Source: Arsukibacterium sp. MJ3
Lineage (GTDB): Bacteria; Pseudomonadota; Gammaproteobacteria; Enterobacterales; Alteromonadaceae
Direction: 5' to 3'
Length of the DNA stretch: 64,000 bases
Assembly: GCF_000987765.1 (NCBI RefSeq)
Contig: NZ_LAHP01000007.1
Location: forward strand, 1-64,000
Below the pieces are notes generated by a model that had not been told where the DNA came from, searched no databases, and saw only the letters and a list, made by a program, of their open reading frames with translations. This document shows, in pieces, positions 55,898 through 64,000 of this stretch. The stretch's first letter is position 1, and each line of letters opens with the position of its first letter. A program made the translations under genes and the position numbers.

Positions 55898-56851
55898 ATG
55901 GTAAACACGTTTTCTGCCTTAAAGGCTTATCTCGACAGTCAGGTATTAGGCCAACCTGAACTTACTGAAGGTATTTTACTGGCTTTATTGGCTAATGGCC
56001 ATTTACTGGTTGAAGGGCCACCGGGTTTGGCAAAAACCCGGGCAGTTAATGCCCTCGCCCACGGCGTAGAAGCAGAGTTTCATCGGGTACAATTTACCCC
56101 CGATTTACTGCCTGCCGATCTCACCGGTACCGACATATACCGGCCTGAAACTGGCCAGTTCGAGTTTCAATCCGGACCATTGTTTCATAACATTATTTTA
56201 GCCGATGAAATTAACCGGGCGCCGGCCAAAGTGCAATCGGCCTTATTAGAAGCTATGGCAGAAAAGCAGATAACCGTTGGCCGTACTACCTATAAACTAC
56301 CTGAATTATTTCTGGTGATGGCCACCCAAAACCCGTTAGAGCAAGAAGGCACCTACCCACTGCCTGAAGCGCAGCTAGACCGTTTTTTACTGCATCTTAA
56401 AGTTGATTACCCCGATGCGGCTACTGAACGCGACATTTTACGTTTAACCCGTAATGAAGCGATGCATAAAACGCAAAGCCAGCCGGTGGCCATTAGTCAG
56501 GCCGATATCTTCAGTGCCCGCCAGGCCATATTAACCTTACATCTGGCTGACAGTTTGGAAGACTATATTGTGCAACTTATTATGGCTACCCGAAATGGCG
56601 GTGCCTATAGCAGCAAACTGACCAACTGGATTGGTTACGGTGCCAGCCCCAGAGCCACTATAGCGCTAGAGCGCTGCGCCCGGGCAAAAGCCTGGTTAGC
56701 CGATCGTGACTTCGTTACCCCAGACGATATTCAGGCGGTATTTCATAATGTGTTGCGCCATCGGCTTATACTAACCTACACCGCTGAAGCAGAAGGCATC
56801 ACCACCGATGACGTGCTAACTGAAATTATTAACTGTGTACCGGTTCCCTGA
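55898..56851 (+). CDS. MoxR-family AAA+ ATPase
   Basis: A 317-residue ATPase: Walker A in VEGPPGLAKTRAVN, Walker B in IILADEINRAPAKVQSALLE, sensor 1 in LVMATQNPLEQEGTYPLPEA, and an arginine-finger region LDRFLLHLKVDYPD. The C-terminal lid domain is GASPRATIALERCARAKAWL. MoxR proteins are thought to act as chaperones for VWA-domain partners, of which two are encoded downstream. It starts the six-gene Bat-type operon. Start codon ATG at 55898 lacks a strong Shine-Dalgarno. Confidence 0.92.
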   Translation: MVNTFSALKAYLDSQVLGQPELTEGILLALLANGHLLVEGPPGLAKTRAVNALAHGVEAEFHRVQFTPDLLPADLTGTDIYRPETGQFEFQSGPLFHNIILADEINRAPAKVQSALLEAMAEKQITVGRTTYKLPELFLVMATQNPLEQEGTYPLPEAQLDRFLLHLKVDYPDAATERDILRLTRNEAMHKTQSQPVAISQADIFSARQAILTLHLADSLEDYIVQLIMATRNGGAYSSKLTNWIGYGASPRATIALERCARAKAWLADRDFVTPDDIQAVFHNVLRHRLILTYTAEAEGITTDDVLTEIINCVPVP

Positions 56852-56857
56852 TTGGCT

Positions 56858-57805
56858 ATGAGCAGTCATTTTTCCGCCAGCAGCTGGCTACAACAATTAT
56901 CGGCAGACGGTACCACGGTAAATTTGCCTGAATTACTGTGGTATCAGCGCCATACCAGTGTCTTGGCGCTGAAACCCACTATTAGCATTCAAAGCAAACT
57001 TGCCGGCACTTACCTGGCCCGCAGCAAAGGCCGGGGCATGGAGTTTGACGAAGTGCGCCACTATCAGCCGGGTGATGATGTGCGCACCATCGACTGGCGG
57101 GTTACGGCTCGCAGTGGCAAAGTACACACCAAGCTCTTTCGCGAAGAAAAAGAACGGCCAGTATTTATTGTTACCGATTTAACCGACAGTATGCGCTTTG
57201 GCAGCAGCTTGTTATTTAAATCAGTGCAAGCCGCGCATTTGGCCGCAGTAATTGCCTGGCATGTCAAGCAACATGGCGACAAGTTGGGCGGCATCGTGTT
57301 TAGTAATCAGCAACACCGTGAGTTAAAACCGCAAGGTCGCAGCCATGGTGTGCTGCGTTATTTGCAAGCACTGCAACAATGTCATCAGCCGGCAAGCAAC
57401 CAACATGGTTTAAGTTTATCGCAAGCATTAGGCCAGCAGCGCCGCCTTTGCCGGCCAGGCAGCATGGTGTATATTTTGTCAGATTTTAATCTGCTTGATC
57501 AGCAAGCACTGCGTCATATTCGTGCTATCAGCCAACATAATGAAGTTACCTGCTGCCACATTGCTGATCCGCTGGAACTCACGCTACCAGCCACGGCTAC
57601 TGGCCTAGCAGCCATTCAACATCAGCAGCAAATCATCACGGCAGAACTAGGTGATACCACCTTGCGCCGGCGTTATCAGCAACAGCAACTACAACTACAA
57701 CTGCAGCGACAAACCAGTATGCAACAACTTGGTTGTAAGTGGCTGAACATTAGTGCCGCCGAACCGATTATTAGTCAATTAGAGCGAACGCACCATGAGC
57801 GTTGA
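56858..57805 (+). CDS. DUF58-domain protein
   Basis: ATG at 56858 (MSSHFSASSWLQQL) is preferred to an in-frame TTG two codons earlier. The 315-residue protein contains DUF58: SKGRGMEFDEVRHYQPGDDV, RTIDWRVTARSGKVHTKLFR and EEKERPVFIVTDLTDSM. DUF58 proteins accompany MoxR and Bat proteins and have a divergent VWA-like fold; the biochemical role is unknown. It overlaps the next gene by 11 bases. Confidence 0.88.
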   Translation: MSSHFSASSWLQQLSADGTTVNLPELLWYQRHTSVLALKPTISIQSKLAGTYLARSKGRGMEFDEVRHYQPGDDVRTIDWRVTARSGKVHTKLFREEKERPVFIVTDLTDSMRFGSSLLFKSVQAAHLAAVIAWHVKQHGDKLGGIVFSNQQHRELKPQGRSHGVLRYLQALQQCHQPASNQHGLSLSQALGQQRRLCRPGSMVYILSDFNLLDQQALRHIRAISQHNEVTCCHIADPLELTLPATATGLAAIQHQQQIITAELGDTTLRRRYQQQQLQLQLQRQTSMQQLGCKWLNISAAEPIISQLERTHHER

Positions 57806-58319
57806 ATCAATAATGCCTACATCTGGCGCCGCTGAATCACCATTATTACAACAACTGGCCGATATTGCCGAGCCTGCTTATTTGTTGTCGTGGCAAATAC
57901 CCGTTGGGGCCTATATCCTAATGTTGATGGCAATTGTGCTACTGGCGATTATCATAACCAAAATGATAAAACGCTGGTATTTTTTGGCCGCCAAACGCCA
58001 GGCTATATCATTGTTAACCCAGCTTGACCCTGCCGCCATTAGCCAGATAAACCAGCTGTTAAAACGCCTGGTGCAGCATTATGCGCCAAAGCACCCGGTA
58101 TTAAGCAGCAACACCGATAGCTGGCAAACGTTTTTACAACAGCAGCTGCCAAACCAGCGCATTCCGGCGCTAAAAGCACTATTGTATCAACCCGTCACCA
58201 CGCCCGAACAACAGCAACAGTTTTATCAGTTTGCTCAGTGTTGGCTTAAGCAGTGTCACCCAGCTGCCATAGCTAATTGGTTAACGCCACAGCTAAAACC
58301 GGAGGTTGCCGATGTTTGA
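57795..58319 (+). CDS. DUF4381-family membrane protein
   Basis: A 174-residue protein with one transmembrane helix (about 38-56, ILMLMAIVLLAIIITKMIKR) and a cytoplasmic helical domain. Its layout and its position between DUF58 and the VWA proteins identify it as the DUF4381 member usual in such operons. It probably helps assemble the Bat complex at the membrane. No enzymatic motif is present. Overlaps the upstream gene by 11 and the downstream gene by 8 bases. Confidence 0.8.
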   Translation: MSVESIMPTSGAAESPLLQQLADIAEPAYLLSWQIPVGAYILMLMAIVLLAIIITKMIKRWYFLAAKRQAISLLTQLDPAAISQINQLLKRLVQHYAPKHPVLSSNTDSWQTFLQQQLPNQRIPALKALLYQPVTTPEQQQQFYQFAQCWLKQCHPAAIANWLTPQLKPEVADV

Positions 58320-59304
58320 ACTGAGTTATCCCTGGTTGCTGTTATTAGCTGGCTTGCCGTTGTTATTTAAAAAACGCCAACAAGACAACGGTAGTGCGCT
58401 GAAACTGACCGCATTGGCAAATATTGCGGCCAAGCAGCAAAAACCGCGGCAAAGCTGGAAACGGCATATTGCCGCCTTACCACATACCGTTATTTGGCTA
58501 TTACTGGTGTTGGCAGCTTGCCAACCCCGTTGGCTGGGCGAGCCTATCACCTTGCCACAAGAAGGCCGGGATCTGATGTTGGCGATTGATTTATCCGGTT
58601 CAATGGATATTAACGATATGCTGTTAGATAACCAGAGTATGAACCGGCTAACCGCAGTTAAACGGGTGGTAGGCGACTTTATTCTGCAACGAAAAGGTGA
58701 CCGGCTGGGCCTTATATTGTTTGCCGATGCCGCCTATCAGCAAACTTCGTTAACCTATGATTTAGCCACAGTTCAAACCTTTTTAGATGACAGTCAGTTA
58801 AAACTGGTGGGCCAACGCACCGCTATTGGCGAGGCTATTGGCCTGGCAGTAAAACGCCTTAACACCTATGAAACCAGTAATAAAGTGCTTATTTTATTAA
58901 GCGACGGTGCTAATAACGCCGGCAATATTCAGCCATTGGAAGCCTTAGCGCTGGCCAAAGCCGCCGGGGTTAAAATTTACACCGTCGGGGTTGGTGCAGA
59001 GCAAATGGTGCAACAAACGGTATTTGGCCGGCGCACCATCAACCCGTCACAAGATTTAGACGAGCAGCTGCTACGCGATATCGCCCGCCAAACCGGTGGT
59101 GAATATTTTCGTGCCCGCAGCCTGCCTGAACTGGCGCAAATATACCGTCAGCTTGATCAACTTGAACCGATAGCCCGCGATAGCCTCACATTCCGGCCAC
59201 AGCGCAGTTTACTGCACTGGCCACTGGCTTTGGCGTTGTTGCTATCATTTTATTTGGCGATACGTCGCATTAACTGGCGGAAACTCTATGAACCTGCTGG
59301 CTGA
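58312..59304 (+). CDS. BatA-like VWA-domain membrane protein
   Basis: ATG at 58312 has GGAGG 6 bases upstream; the product has 330 residues. Helices at about residues 6-20 and 62-78 and at the C-terminus (about 303-318) bracket a VWA domain with the MIDAS motif LAIDLSGSMDINDM and the LILFADAAYQQTSL segment. It is the BatA-type partner of the MoxR ATPase. Such proteins were linked to stress tolerance and envelope integrity in several bacteria, but their exact function is unsettled. Confidence 0.9.
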   Translation: MFELSYPWLLLLAGLPLLFKKRQQDNGSALKLTALANIAAKQQKPRQSWKRHIAALPHTVIWLLLVLAACQPRWLGEPITLPQEGRDLMLAIDLSGSMDINDMLLDNQSMNRLTAVKRVVGDFILQRKGDRLGLILFADAAYQQTSLTYDLATVQTFLDDSQLKLVGQRTAIGEAIGLAVKRLNTYETSNKVLILLSDGANNAGNIQPLEALALAKAAGVKIYTVGVGAEQMVQQTVFGRRTINPSQDLDEQLLRDIARQTGGEYFRARSLPELAQIYRQLDQLEPIARDSLTFRPQRSLLHWPLALALLLSFYLAIRRINWRKLYEPAG

Positions 59305-61123
59305 CTTTCATTTACTGCGCCCCTGGTGGTTACTAGCACTTTTCCCGGCATTACTACTGTGGCTGTTATTACGACAGTATCGGCAACAAAGCGGGGCCTG
59401 GCAGCGTATTATTGCTCCGCACTTGCAACATTTGATGTTAAGTGGGCAATTATTGCTACAACGTAATCCGATAGCGCTACCGGTATTGCTGCTGTGCTGG
59501 TTGCTAAGCGTAGCGGCATTGGCCGGGCCCAGTTGGCAAAAACAGCCACAGCCGGCGTTTACCTCAAATAAAGCGACCGTTTTGCTGGTCGATATGTCGA
59601 TATCGATGCGGGCAACCGATATGGCACCCGACAGGTTTAGCCAGCAACGCTTTAAGGTGTTAGATTTTATTAATGAATTAACTGAGGGCGAACTGGCGTT
59701 AATCAGTTTTGCCGGTGATGCCTTTGTTATCTCGCCACTTACGCCCGACTTTAATAACGTCAGGTTGTTGTTTAACGAATTAACACCTGAGCTTATGCCA
59801 GTGCAGGGCTCAAATATTGATGCGGCCTTGCAACAAGCCGACAATTTATTGCAGCAAGCCGGTCAAAGCCGGGGTAACGTGGTGCTGTTTACCGACGGTT
59901 TTGCTGCTGCAGATTACAACAACATTATGCAACGGCTAGACAACTGGCCACATCGTTTATCAATATTAAGTTTGGGCACCGAACAAGGTGCACCAGTGCA
60001 ACTGATCAGCGGCGAGTTACTAAAAGATCAGCGCGGCGCCGTGGTTATCCCCAAGGTGCCGGTGTCACAACTCGCCGCCCTGGCACGCAAAGGTCGCGGC
60101 AGTTTTGCCAGCGCCACAACAGACAATAAAGATATCTCCCGGCTGCTCACAGATATAAACAGCCCATTTCAACAGCAAAATCAGCAAACCGAACAGTTCG
60201 CCGGTGATTTATGGCAAGACAATGCTATTTACCTAGTCTGGTTGCTATTACCACTGGCGCTTTACTTGGCAAAACGGGCACCGGTGCTGGTGTTATTGCC
60301 GCTGTGCTATATACCGGTTACAGAAGCCAGTGTTTGGCGCGATCTGTGGCAAACCCCTAAACAGCAAGCCATTGTTGATTATCAACAACAAGATTATCAG
60401 GGCGCACAGCAGAAATTCGCCGATCCGTTATGGCAGGGTAATGCTGCTTACCGGCTGCAGGATTATGCCCAAGCCGAACAGGCTTTTCGTCAGGCCGCTG
60501 AACAGCAACCCTCTGCTGACAGCTACGCGAATTTGGGTAACAGTTTAGCCATGCAACAACAATATGATGCAGCATTAGCCAGTTTTAACAACGCCTTAGC
60601 GCTTAACCCGCAACATAGCCAGGCGAAAAAAAATGCCGCGCTAATGGCGCAATTAAAGCAGCAGCAAGAGCAACAACAACAACAAGACAACGAGCAGCAA
60701 GCGGGTGAACAGCAAGACAGTACAGAACCGTCAGACAGTGAAAACGCATCGCAAAATGACGACGCTGAAAATGCTGAGAGCGGTGAAAGCGCTGAAAACA
60801 GTTCTGAGCAAAATTCCGACAGCAACTCACAAAAAGATGCTGAACAGCAAGCAGCAGAGCAACAGGCGCAGCAGCACGCTGAACAACAGGCCGCAGAAGC
60901 CGCAGAGGCAGAGCAGCAAACCGAGCCCGGCGCGGAAGAACCTCAACAACAGGCTATTCGCGAAGCCTGGCCCAATGCCAGTCAGGAAGAGCAACAACAA
61001 TTAGATAATTTATTGCGCAAGGTGCAAGACGACCCGGGATTATTGCTGCGCAACAGAATGAATCTTGAATATCAAAAGCGCCGCCAATACGCTTTACCCA
61101 AAGGAGCAGCACAAGAATGGTAA
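59288..61123 (+). CDS. BatB-BatC-like VWA/TPR fusion with low-complexity tail
   Basis: A 611-residue protein overlapping the BatA-like gene by 17 bases. Helices lie near residues 15-30 and 60-80; VWA (about 92-290) has LLVDMSISMRATDM (MIDAS) and ELALISFAGDAFVISPL. After helices near 310-345 come TPR units (about 370-460, ADPLWQGNAAYRLQDYAQAE, SYANLGNSLAMQQQYDAALA). Residues about 460-560 are rich in Gln, Glu, Ala and Ser (QQQEQQQQQ, then EQQAAEAAEAEQQ). In other genera these VWA and TPR parts are separate BatB and BatC genes. Confidence 0.9.
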   Translation: MNLLADFHLLRPWWLLALFPALLLWLLLRQYRQQSGAWQRIIAPHLQHLMLSGQLLLQRNPIALPVLLLCWLLSVAALAGPSWQKQPQPAFTSNKATVLLVDMSISMRATDMAPDRFSQQRFKVLDFINELTEGELALISFAGDAFVISPLTPDFNNVRLLFNELTPELMPVQGSNIDAALQQADNLLQQAGQSRGNVVLFTDGFAAADYNNIMQRLDNWPHRLSILSLGTEQGAPVQLISGELLKDQRGAVVIPKVPVSQLAALARKGRGSFASATTDNKDISRLLTDINSPFQQQNQQTEQFAGDLWQDNAIYLVWLLLPLALYLAKRAPVLVLLPLCYIPVTEASVWRDLWQTPKQQAIVDYQQQDYQGAQQKFADPLWQGNAAYRLQDYAQAEQAFRQAAEQQPSADSYANLGNSLAMQQQYDAALASFNNALALNPQHSQAKKNAALMAQLKQQQEQQQQQDNEQQAGEQQDSTEPSDSENASQNDDAENAESGESAENSSEQNSDSNSQKDAEQQAAEQQAQQHAEQQAAEAAEAEQQTEPGAEEPQQQAIREAWPNASQEEQQQLDNLLRKVQDDPGLLLRNRMNLEYQKRRQYALPKGAAQEW

Positions 61124-62793
61124 TTCGTAGTTTATTCTGGCTATGCTTATGGCTTAGCCTACCCGCTCTGGCCATTAGCCAGCTAGATGCGCGGCTGGAT
61201 AAAAACCCGATAATGCTCGGTGAAAGCATTGTATTAGCAGTTAGCGCCGATAGCCGGCTGCCAGCCAATAGTCTTAATTTCAGAATATTGGATAATGATT
61301 TTACGGTAATGGTGCCGTCGGTTAACCAGAGTACCCGGGTGATCAATGGTGATGCCAGCCACAATACCAGCTGGACCGTCACCTTATTACCCAAAGCCAG
61401 CGGTACCTTTCGCATCCCGGCTTTTACCATTAATGGCGTTAGCAGTGCACCATTAACCCTTGAGGTATTGCCCGTGCAACAAGGCAGCACTGCGCTGCGC
61501 GATTTGTTTTTAGACAGTAATATCAGTACCGAACAAATGATGGTACAGCAAATGGTGTACTACAACGTTATCATCTATTTTAGTGGTGATATTCAGCGCG
61601 GTAGCTTGTCTGAACCGCAACTGGACGATGCGCTAATTCAACAGGTAGGCCAGGATCAGGAAGGCAGCGAACTTATTGACGGCGAGCGTTACCGCTCTAT
61701 TACCCGCCGCTATGCCATTACGCCTCAGCGCAGCGGTAATTTCACCATTATCCCGCCCACGTTTAGTGGCGATATTATTGACCGTGACAATGCCCGGCAA
61801 AGTTACTTTGCTCGCAGCCGCGCCGTGGTACGTGAGGCGCCAGCAATAACAATAGACGTTACAGCCCAACCTACTGATTTTACCGGTAACTGGCTAGTAG
61901 CCGGTTTGGTTGCTTTAAATGAAGAATGGCAACCAGAGCTAGCAGAACTGCTGCAGGGCGAACCCATAACCCGGATTATTACCTTGTCTGCGGTAGATGT
62001 TGCCGCCAATCAGCTGCCTGATCTTGCCGTTACCGTGCCTGACGGCTTTAGAGTGTATCAAGAGCAACCGCAACGCCAGGGCGCCGAGCGCGCAGGCCGG
62101 CTGGTTGCGCAAAAAGTGATCACCAGTGCCATCATTGCCAACAGCGCTGGCGAATATCAATTACCTGAAATTAGTGTCCCCTGGTGGAATAGTCAAACCA
62201 ATCGGTTGGAATATGCCGTGCTAGCAGGGCGTACTCTTAACATTAAAGCGGATCCTAACCGAAGGGCAGCCAGTCAGGCGTTAACTGAGCCGGCAATTAC
62301 TTCATTGCCTGCGGCAGCACCCGCCCGGTTAGTATCTAGCTGGGCGTGGAGCCATACCAGCACCGCATTACTCAGTGGCTGGATGCTCACTCTGCTATTA
62401 TTACTCTGGCAGTGGCAGCAACGTCGCCACGCTACTGTTAAGCACGCTTATAGCAACGATAATGCGAAGCACGCTACTACCGGCAGCGCCAATTTTGATA
62501 GCCGGGCGTTACGCACTGCCTGTCGGCAACATGATAAAACAGCCGCCCGCCGGCAATTGCTGTTATGGGCGCGGCAGCAGCAACAGCTAAACCATGGCTC
62601 ACTCGACGCCCTTAGCCAGCACATTACTGCCGGACCACTGCGTGAGCAGTTGACGTTACTTAATGCCGCCTTATACAGTGATAGTGCGGTTAAATGGCAA
62701 GGTGATGCCCTGCTACAGGCCTGGTTAGCGTATCAGGCTAGTAGCAAAGCACCGGCGAACAACACTGCCCTGCCGCCACTTTACCCGCATTAA
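61117..62793 (+). CDS. BatD-like exported protein
   Basis: A 558-residue protein with a signal peptide (residues 1-19, SLFWLCLWLSLPALA). The periplasmic BatD part (about 20-400) has beta-rich repeats: SQLDARLDKNPIMLGESIVL, and GDIQRGSLSEPQLDDALIQQ later. A transmembrane helix (about 418-435) is followed by a cytoplasmic helical tail. It overlaps the BatB/C gene by 7 bases. It is the last gene of the operon and presumably forms the periplasmic portion of the Bat complex. Confidence 0.9.
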   Translation: MVIRSLFWLCLWLSLPALAISQLDARLDKNPIMLGESIVLAVSADSRLPANSLNFRILDNDFTVMVPSVNQSTRVINGDASHNTSWTVTLLPKASGTFRIPAFTINGVSSAPLTLEVLPVQQGSTALRDLFLDSNISTEQMMVQQMVYYNVIIYFSGDIQRGSLSEPQLDDALIQQVGQDQEGSELIDGERYRSITRRYAITPQRSGNFTIIPPTFSGDIIDRDNARQSYFARSRAVVREAPAITIDVTAQPTDFTGNWLVAGLVALNEEWQPELAELLQGEPITRIITLSAVDVAANQLPDLAVTVPDGFRVYQEQPQRQGAERAGRLVAQKVITSAIIANSAGEYQLPEISVPWWNSQTNRLEYAVLAGRTLNIKADPNRRAASQALTEPAITSLPAAAPARLVSSWAWSHTSTALLSGWMLTLLLLLWQWQQRRHATVKHAYSNDNAKHATTGSANFDSRALRTACRQHDKTAARRQLLLWARQQQQLNHGSLDALSQHITAGPLREQLTLLNAALYSDSAVKWQGDALLQAWLAYQASSKAPANNTALPPLYPH

Positions 62794-62801
62794 GATAGTT
62801 A

Positions 62802-62828
62802 AGCGCTTTACCGATACCATAAAGCGCT
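62802..62828. terminator. Inverted repeat between batD and putP
   Basis: AGCGCTTTA and TAAAGCGCT, spaced by nine bases, form a perfect stem. No T-run follows on the plus strand. It could act as a terminator of the Bat operon or as an operator for putP. Confidence 0.45.
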
Positions 62829-62882
62829 GGTAAGCCTGGGTTCATCTTGTTAGCATAAAAACAAATAATAAGGAGCTAGCTT

Positions 62883-64000
62883 TTGGAAATTGCAACTATT
62901 TTTGCCCTGGGTATTTATTTCGCCGCCATGATTGGTATAGGTTTGTATGCTTATCGCAACACTGATGAAAGCGTATCGGGATACATGTTAGGTGGCCGCA
63001 AATTAGGGCCAGGCGTTACCGCCCTATCTGCCGGTGCCTCTGATATGAGTGGCTGGATGTTAATGGGGTTGCCGGGTGCCATGTACCTCACCGGATTAAG
63101 CAGTGCCTGGATTGCCGTAGGGTTGTTAATTGGTGCTTATCTTAACTATATCGTGGTGGCCCCCAGATTGCGGGTGTATACCGAAGTTGCTAACGACGCC
63201 ATCACCATTCCTGATTACTTTGAAAAACGCTTTGAAGACAACAGCCGGCTATTACGCGTGGTATCTTCAGTTGTTATTGTTATTTTCTTTACCCTTTATA
63301 CCTCATCTGGTGTGGTAGGTGGCGGCAAACTGTTTGAAAGCTCGTTTAACCTAAGCTACGAACTGGGTCTTTATGTTACTGCCGGCGTGGTGGTTATCTA
63401 CACCTTAATTGGTGGCTTTATGGCAGTCAGCATGACCGACTTCGTGCAGGGCTGTATTATGTTTGTCTCGTTAATACTGGTGCCGGTGGTGGCCCTGGAC
63501 CACCTTGGTGGCTTTGGCGAAGTAAAACAGGTAGTGTCCAGCATTGACCCGCAATTAATTAACTGGGTTGGCGCCTCGTCATTTATCGCTATTGTCTCTG
63601 CCTTATCCTGGGGCCTGGGGTATTTCGGCCAACCGCATATTATTGTGCGGTTTATGGCTATTCGTTCAGTAAAAGACATTAAAGCCGCACGGCGTATTGG
63701 TATGAGCTGGATGCTGGTTACCATAGTGGGTGCACTAATGACGGGTTTTGTCGGCATTGCCTATGTTGCACAAACTAAAATGACCTTAGCCGATCCGGAA
63801 ACTATCTTTATCGTGTTCTCGCAGTTTTTATTTCACCCCTTTATTGCCGGCTTTTTATTGGCGGCTATTTTAGCGGCAATTATGAGCACTATTTCATCAC
63901 AATTGCTGGTTACCTCCAGCTCGCTGACTGAAGATTTTTATAAAACCTTCGTTAAACGCAATGCCAGCCAACGCGAGCTGGTATTAGTAGGCAGAATTTC
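62883..64000 (+). CDS. putP: Sodium/proline symporter PutP (partial, runs off the window)
   Basis: It starts at TTG 62883, 7 bases after AGGAG. Translation begins LEIATIFALGIYFAAMIGIG, and 372 residues are visible before the edge. SVSGYMLGGRKLGPGVTALS and AGASDMSGWMLMGLPGAMYL correspond to helix II and the Na+/proline site of PutP, and LSWGLGYFGQPHIIVRFMAI to the helix VI region. It imports proline with sodium as nutrient or compatible solute. No putA is visible in this window. Confidence 0.93.
   Translation, partial: MEIATIFALGIYFAAMIGIGLYAYRNTDESVSGYMLGGRKLGPGVTALSAGASDMSGWMLMGLPGAMYLTGLSSAWIAVGLLIGAYLNYIVVAPRLRVYTEVANDAITIPDYFEKRFEDNSRLLRVVSSVVIVIFFTLYTSSGVVGGGKLFESSFNLSYELGLYVTAGVVVIYTLIGGFMAVSMTDFVQGCIMFVSLILVPVVALDHLGGFGEVKQVVSSIDPQLINWVGASSFIAIVSALSWGLGYFGQPHIIVRFMAIRSVKDIKAARRIGMSWMLVTIVGALMTGFVGIAYVAQTKMTLADPETIFIVFSQFLFHPFIAGFLLAAILAAIMSTISSQLLVTSSSLTEDFYKTFVKRNASQRELVLVGRI

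Noticed and set aside
1-64000. CRISPR arrays, rRNA or tRNA genes, intact insertion sequences and prophage
   Set aside because: I looked for regularly spaced repeats, conserved RNA motifs, transposase cores and phage structural genes and saw none that I could support.

Overview
The window looks like chromosomal DNA of a free-living gammaproteobacterium of moderate GC content, most plausibly from the Alteromonadales and near Rheinheimera, Alishewanella or Arsukibacterium. The reasons are enterobacterial-like housekeeping genes (fadR, dsbB, rluA, prmB, aroC, smrB, sixA, fadI-fadJ, and the divergent maoP/hdfR pair) mixed with many c-di-GMP and phosphorelay proteins, an S9 peptidase, a large M16 peptidase and a PutP-type symporter. 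The genus is an inference; no rRNA or tRNA gene is visible.

Layout. 0-0.7 kb: tail of an unidentified gene and a small TPR protein. 0.9-7.4 kb: a YbbA/YbbP-like ABC exporter, an exported DJ-1/PfpI protein with a helical tail, and an OmpR-type two-component system; the two promoters share a TTTCAC direct repeat. 7.5-9.4 kb: an accessory islet with two toxin-antitoxin modules around a yeast-FCY1-like cytosine deaminase and a decayed thioredoxin gene. 9.8-11.7 kb: a response regulator/PP2C phosphatase and its STAS partner. 12.1-18.0 kb: an AsnO-like amidotransferase, a RimK-type ATP-grasp ligase, a class II glutamine amidotransferase and a GNAT-nitrilase fusion, which together look like an uncharacterised route to a small acylated or amidated peptide. 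18.1-25.4 kb: an overlapping operon that encodes a whole phosphorelay (receiver proteins, HPt, histidine kinase) with a 1617-residue GGDEF-EAL-REC output protein.

25.6-35.2 kb: two divergent RluA-type pseudouridine synthases, an S9 peptidase, an ECF sigma factor with its ChrR-type zinc anti-sigma factor, a cysteine desulfurase/metallo-beta-lactamase/rhodanese triple fusion, fadR and dsbB. 35.3-42.3 kb: a chemoreceptor, fklB, yfcL, an ATP-NAD kinase-like protein, an aldehyde dehydrogenase and an MFS transporter. 42.3-48.5 kb: aroC, prmB, smrB, sixA and an M16 peptidase. 48.5-52.2 kb: a PAS-GGDEF-EAL protein, maoP and hdfR. 52.2-55.7 kb: fadI-fadJ, with a perfect FadR-type palindrome upstream. 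55.9-62.8 kb: a MoxR/BatABCD-type operon. 62.9 kb to the end: putP, cut by the window edge.

The most interesting candidates are the amidotransferase/ligase cluster at 12-18 kb, the sulfur-transfer triple fusion at 31-34 kb, and the exporter/DJ-1/two-component unit at 0.8-7.4 kb with its shared candidate operator. No CRISPR array, intact insertion sequence or prophage was seen.
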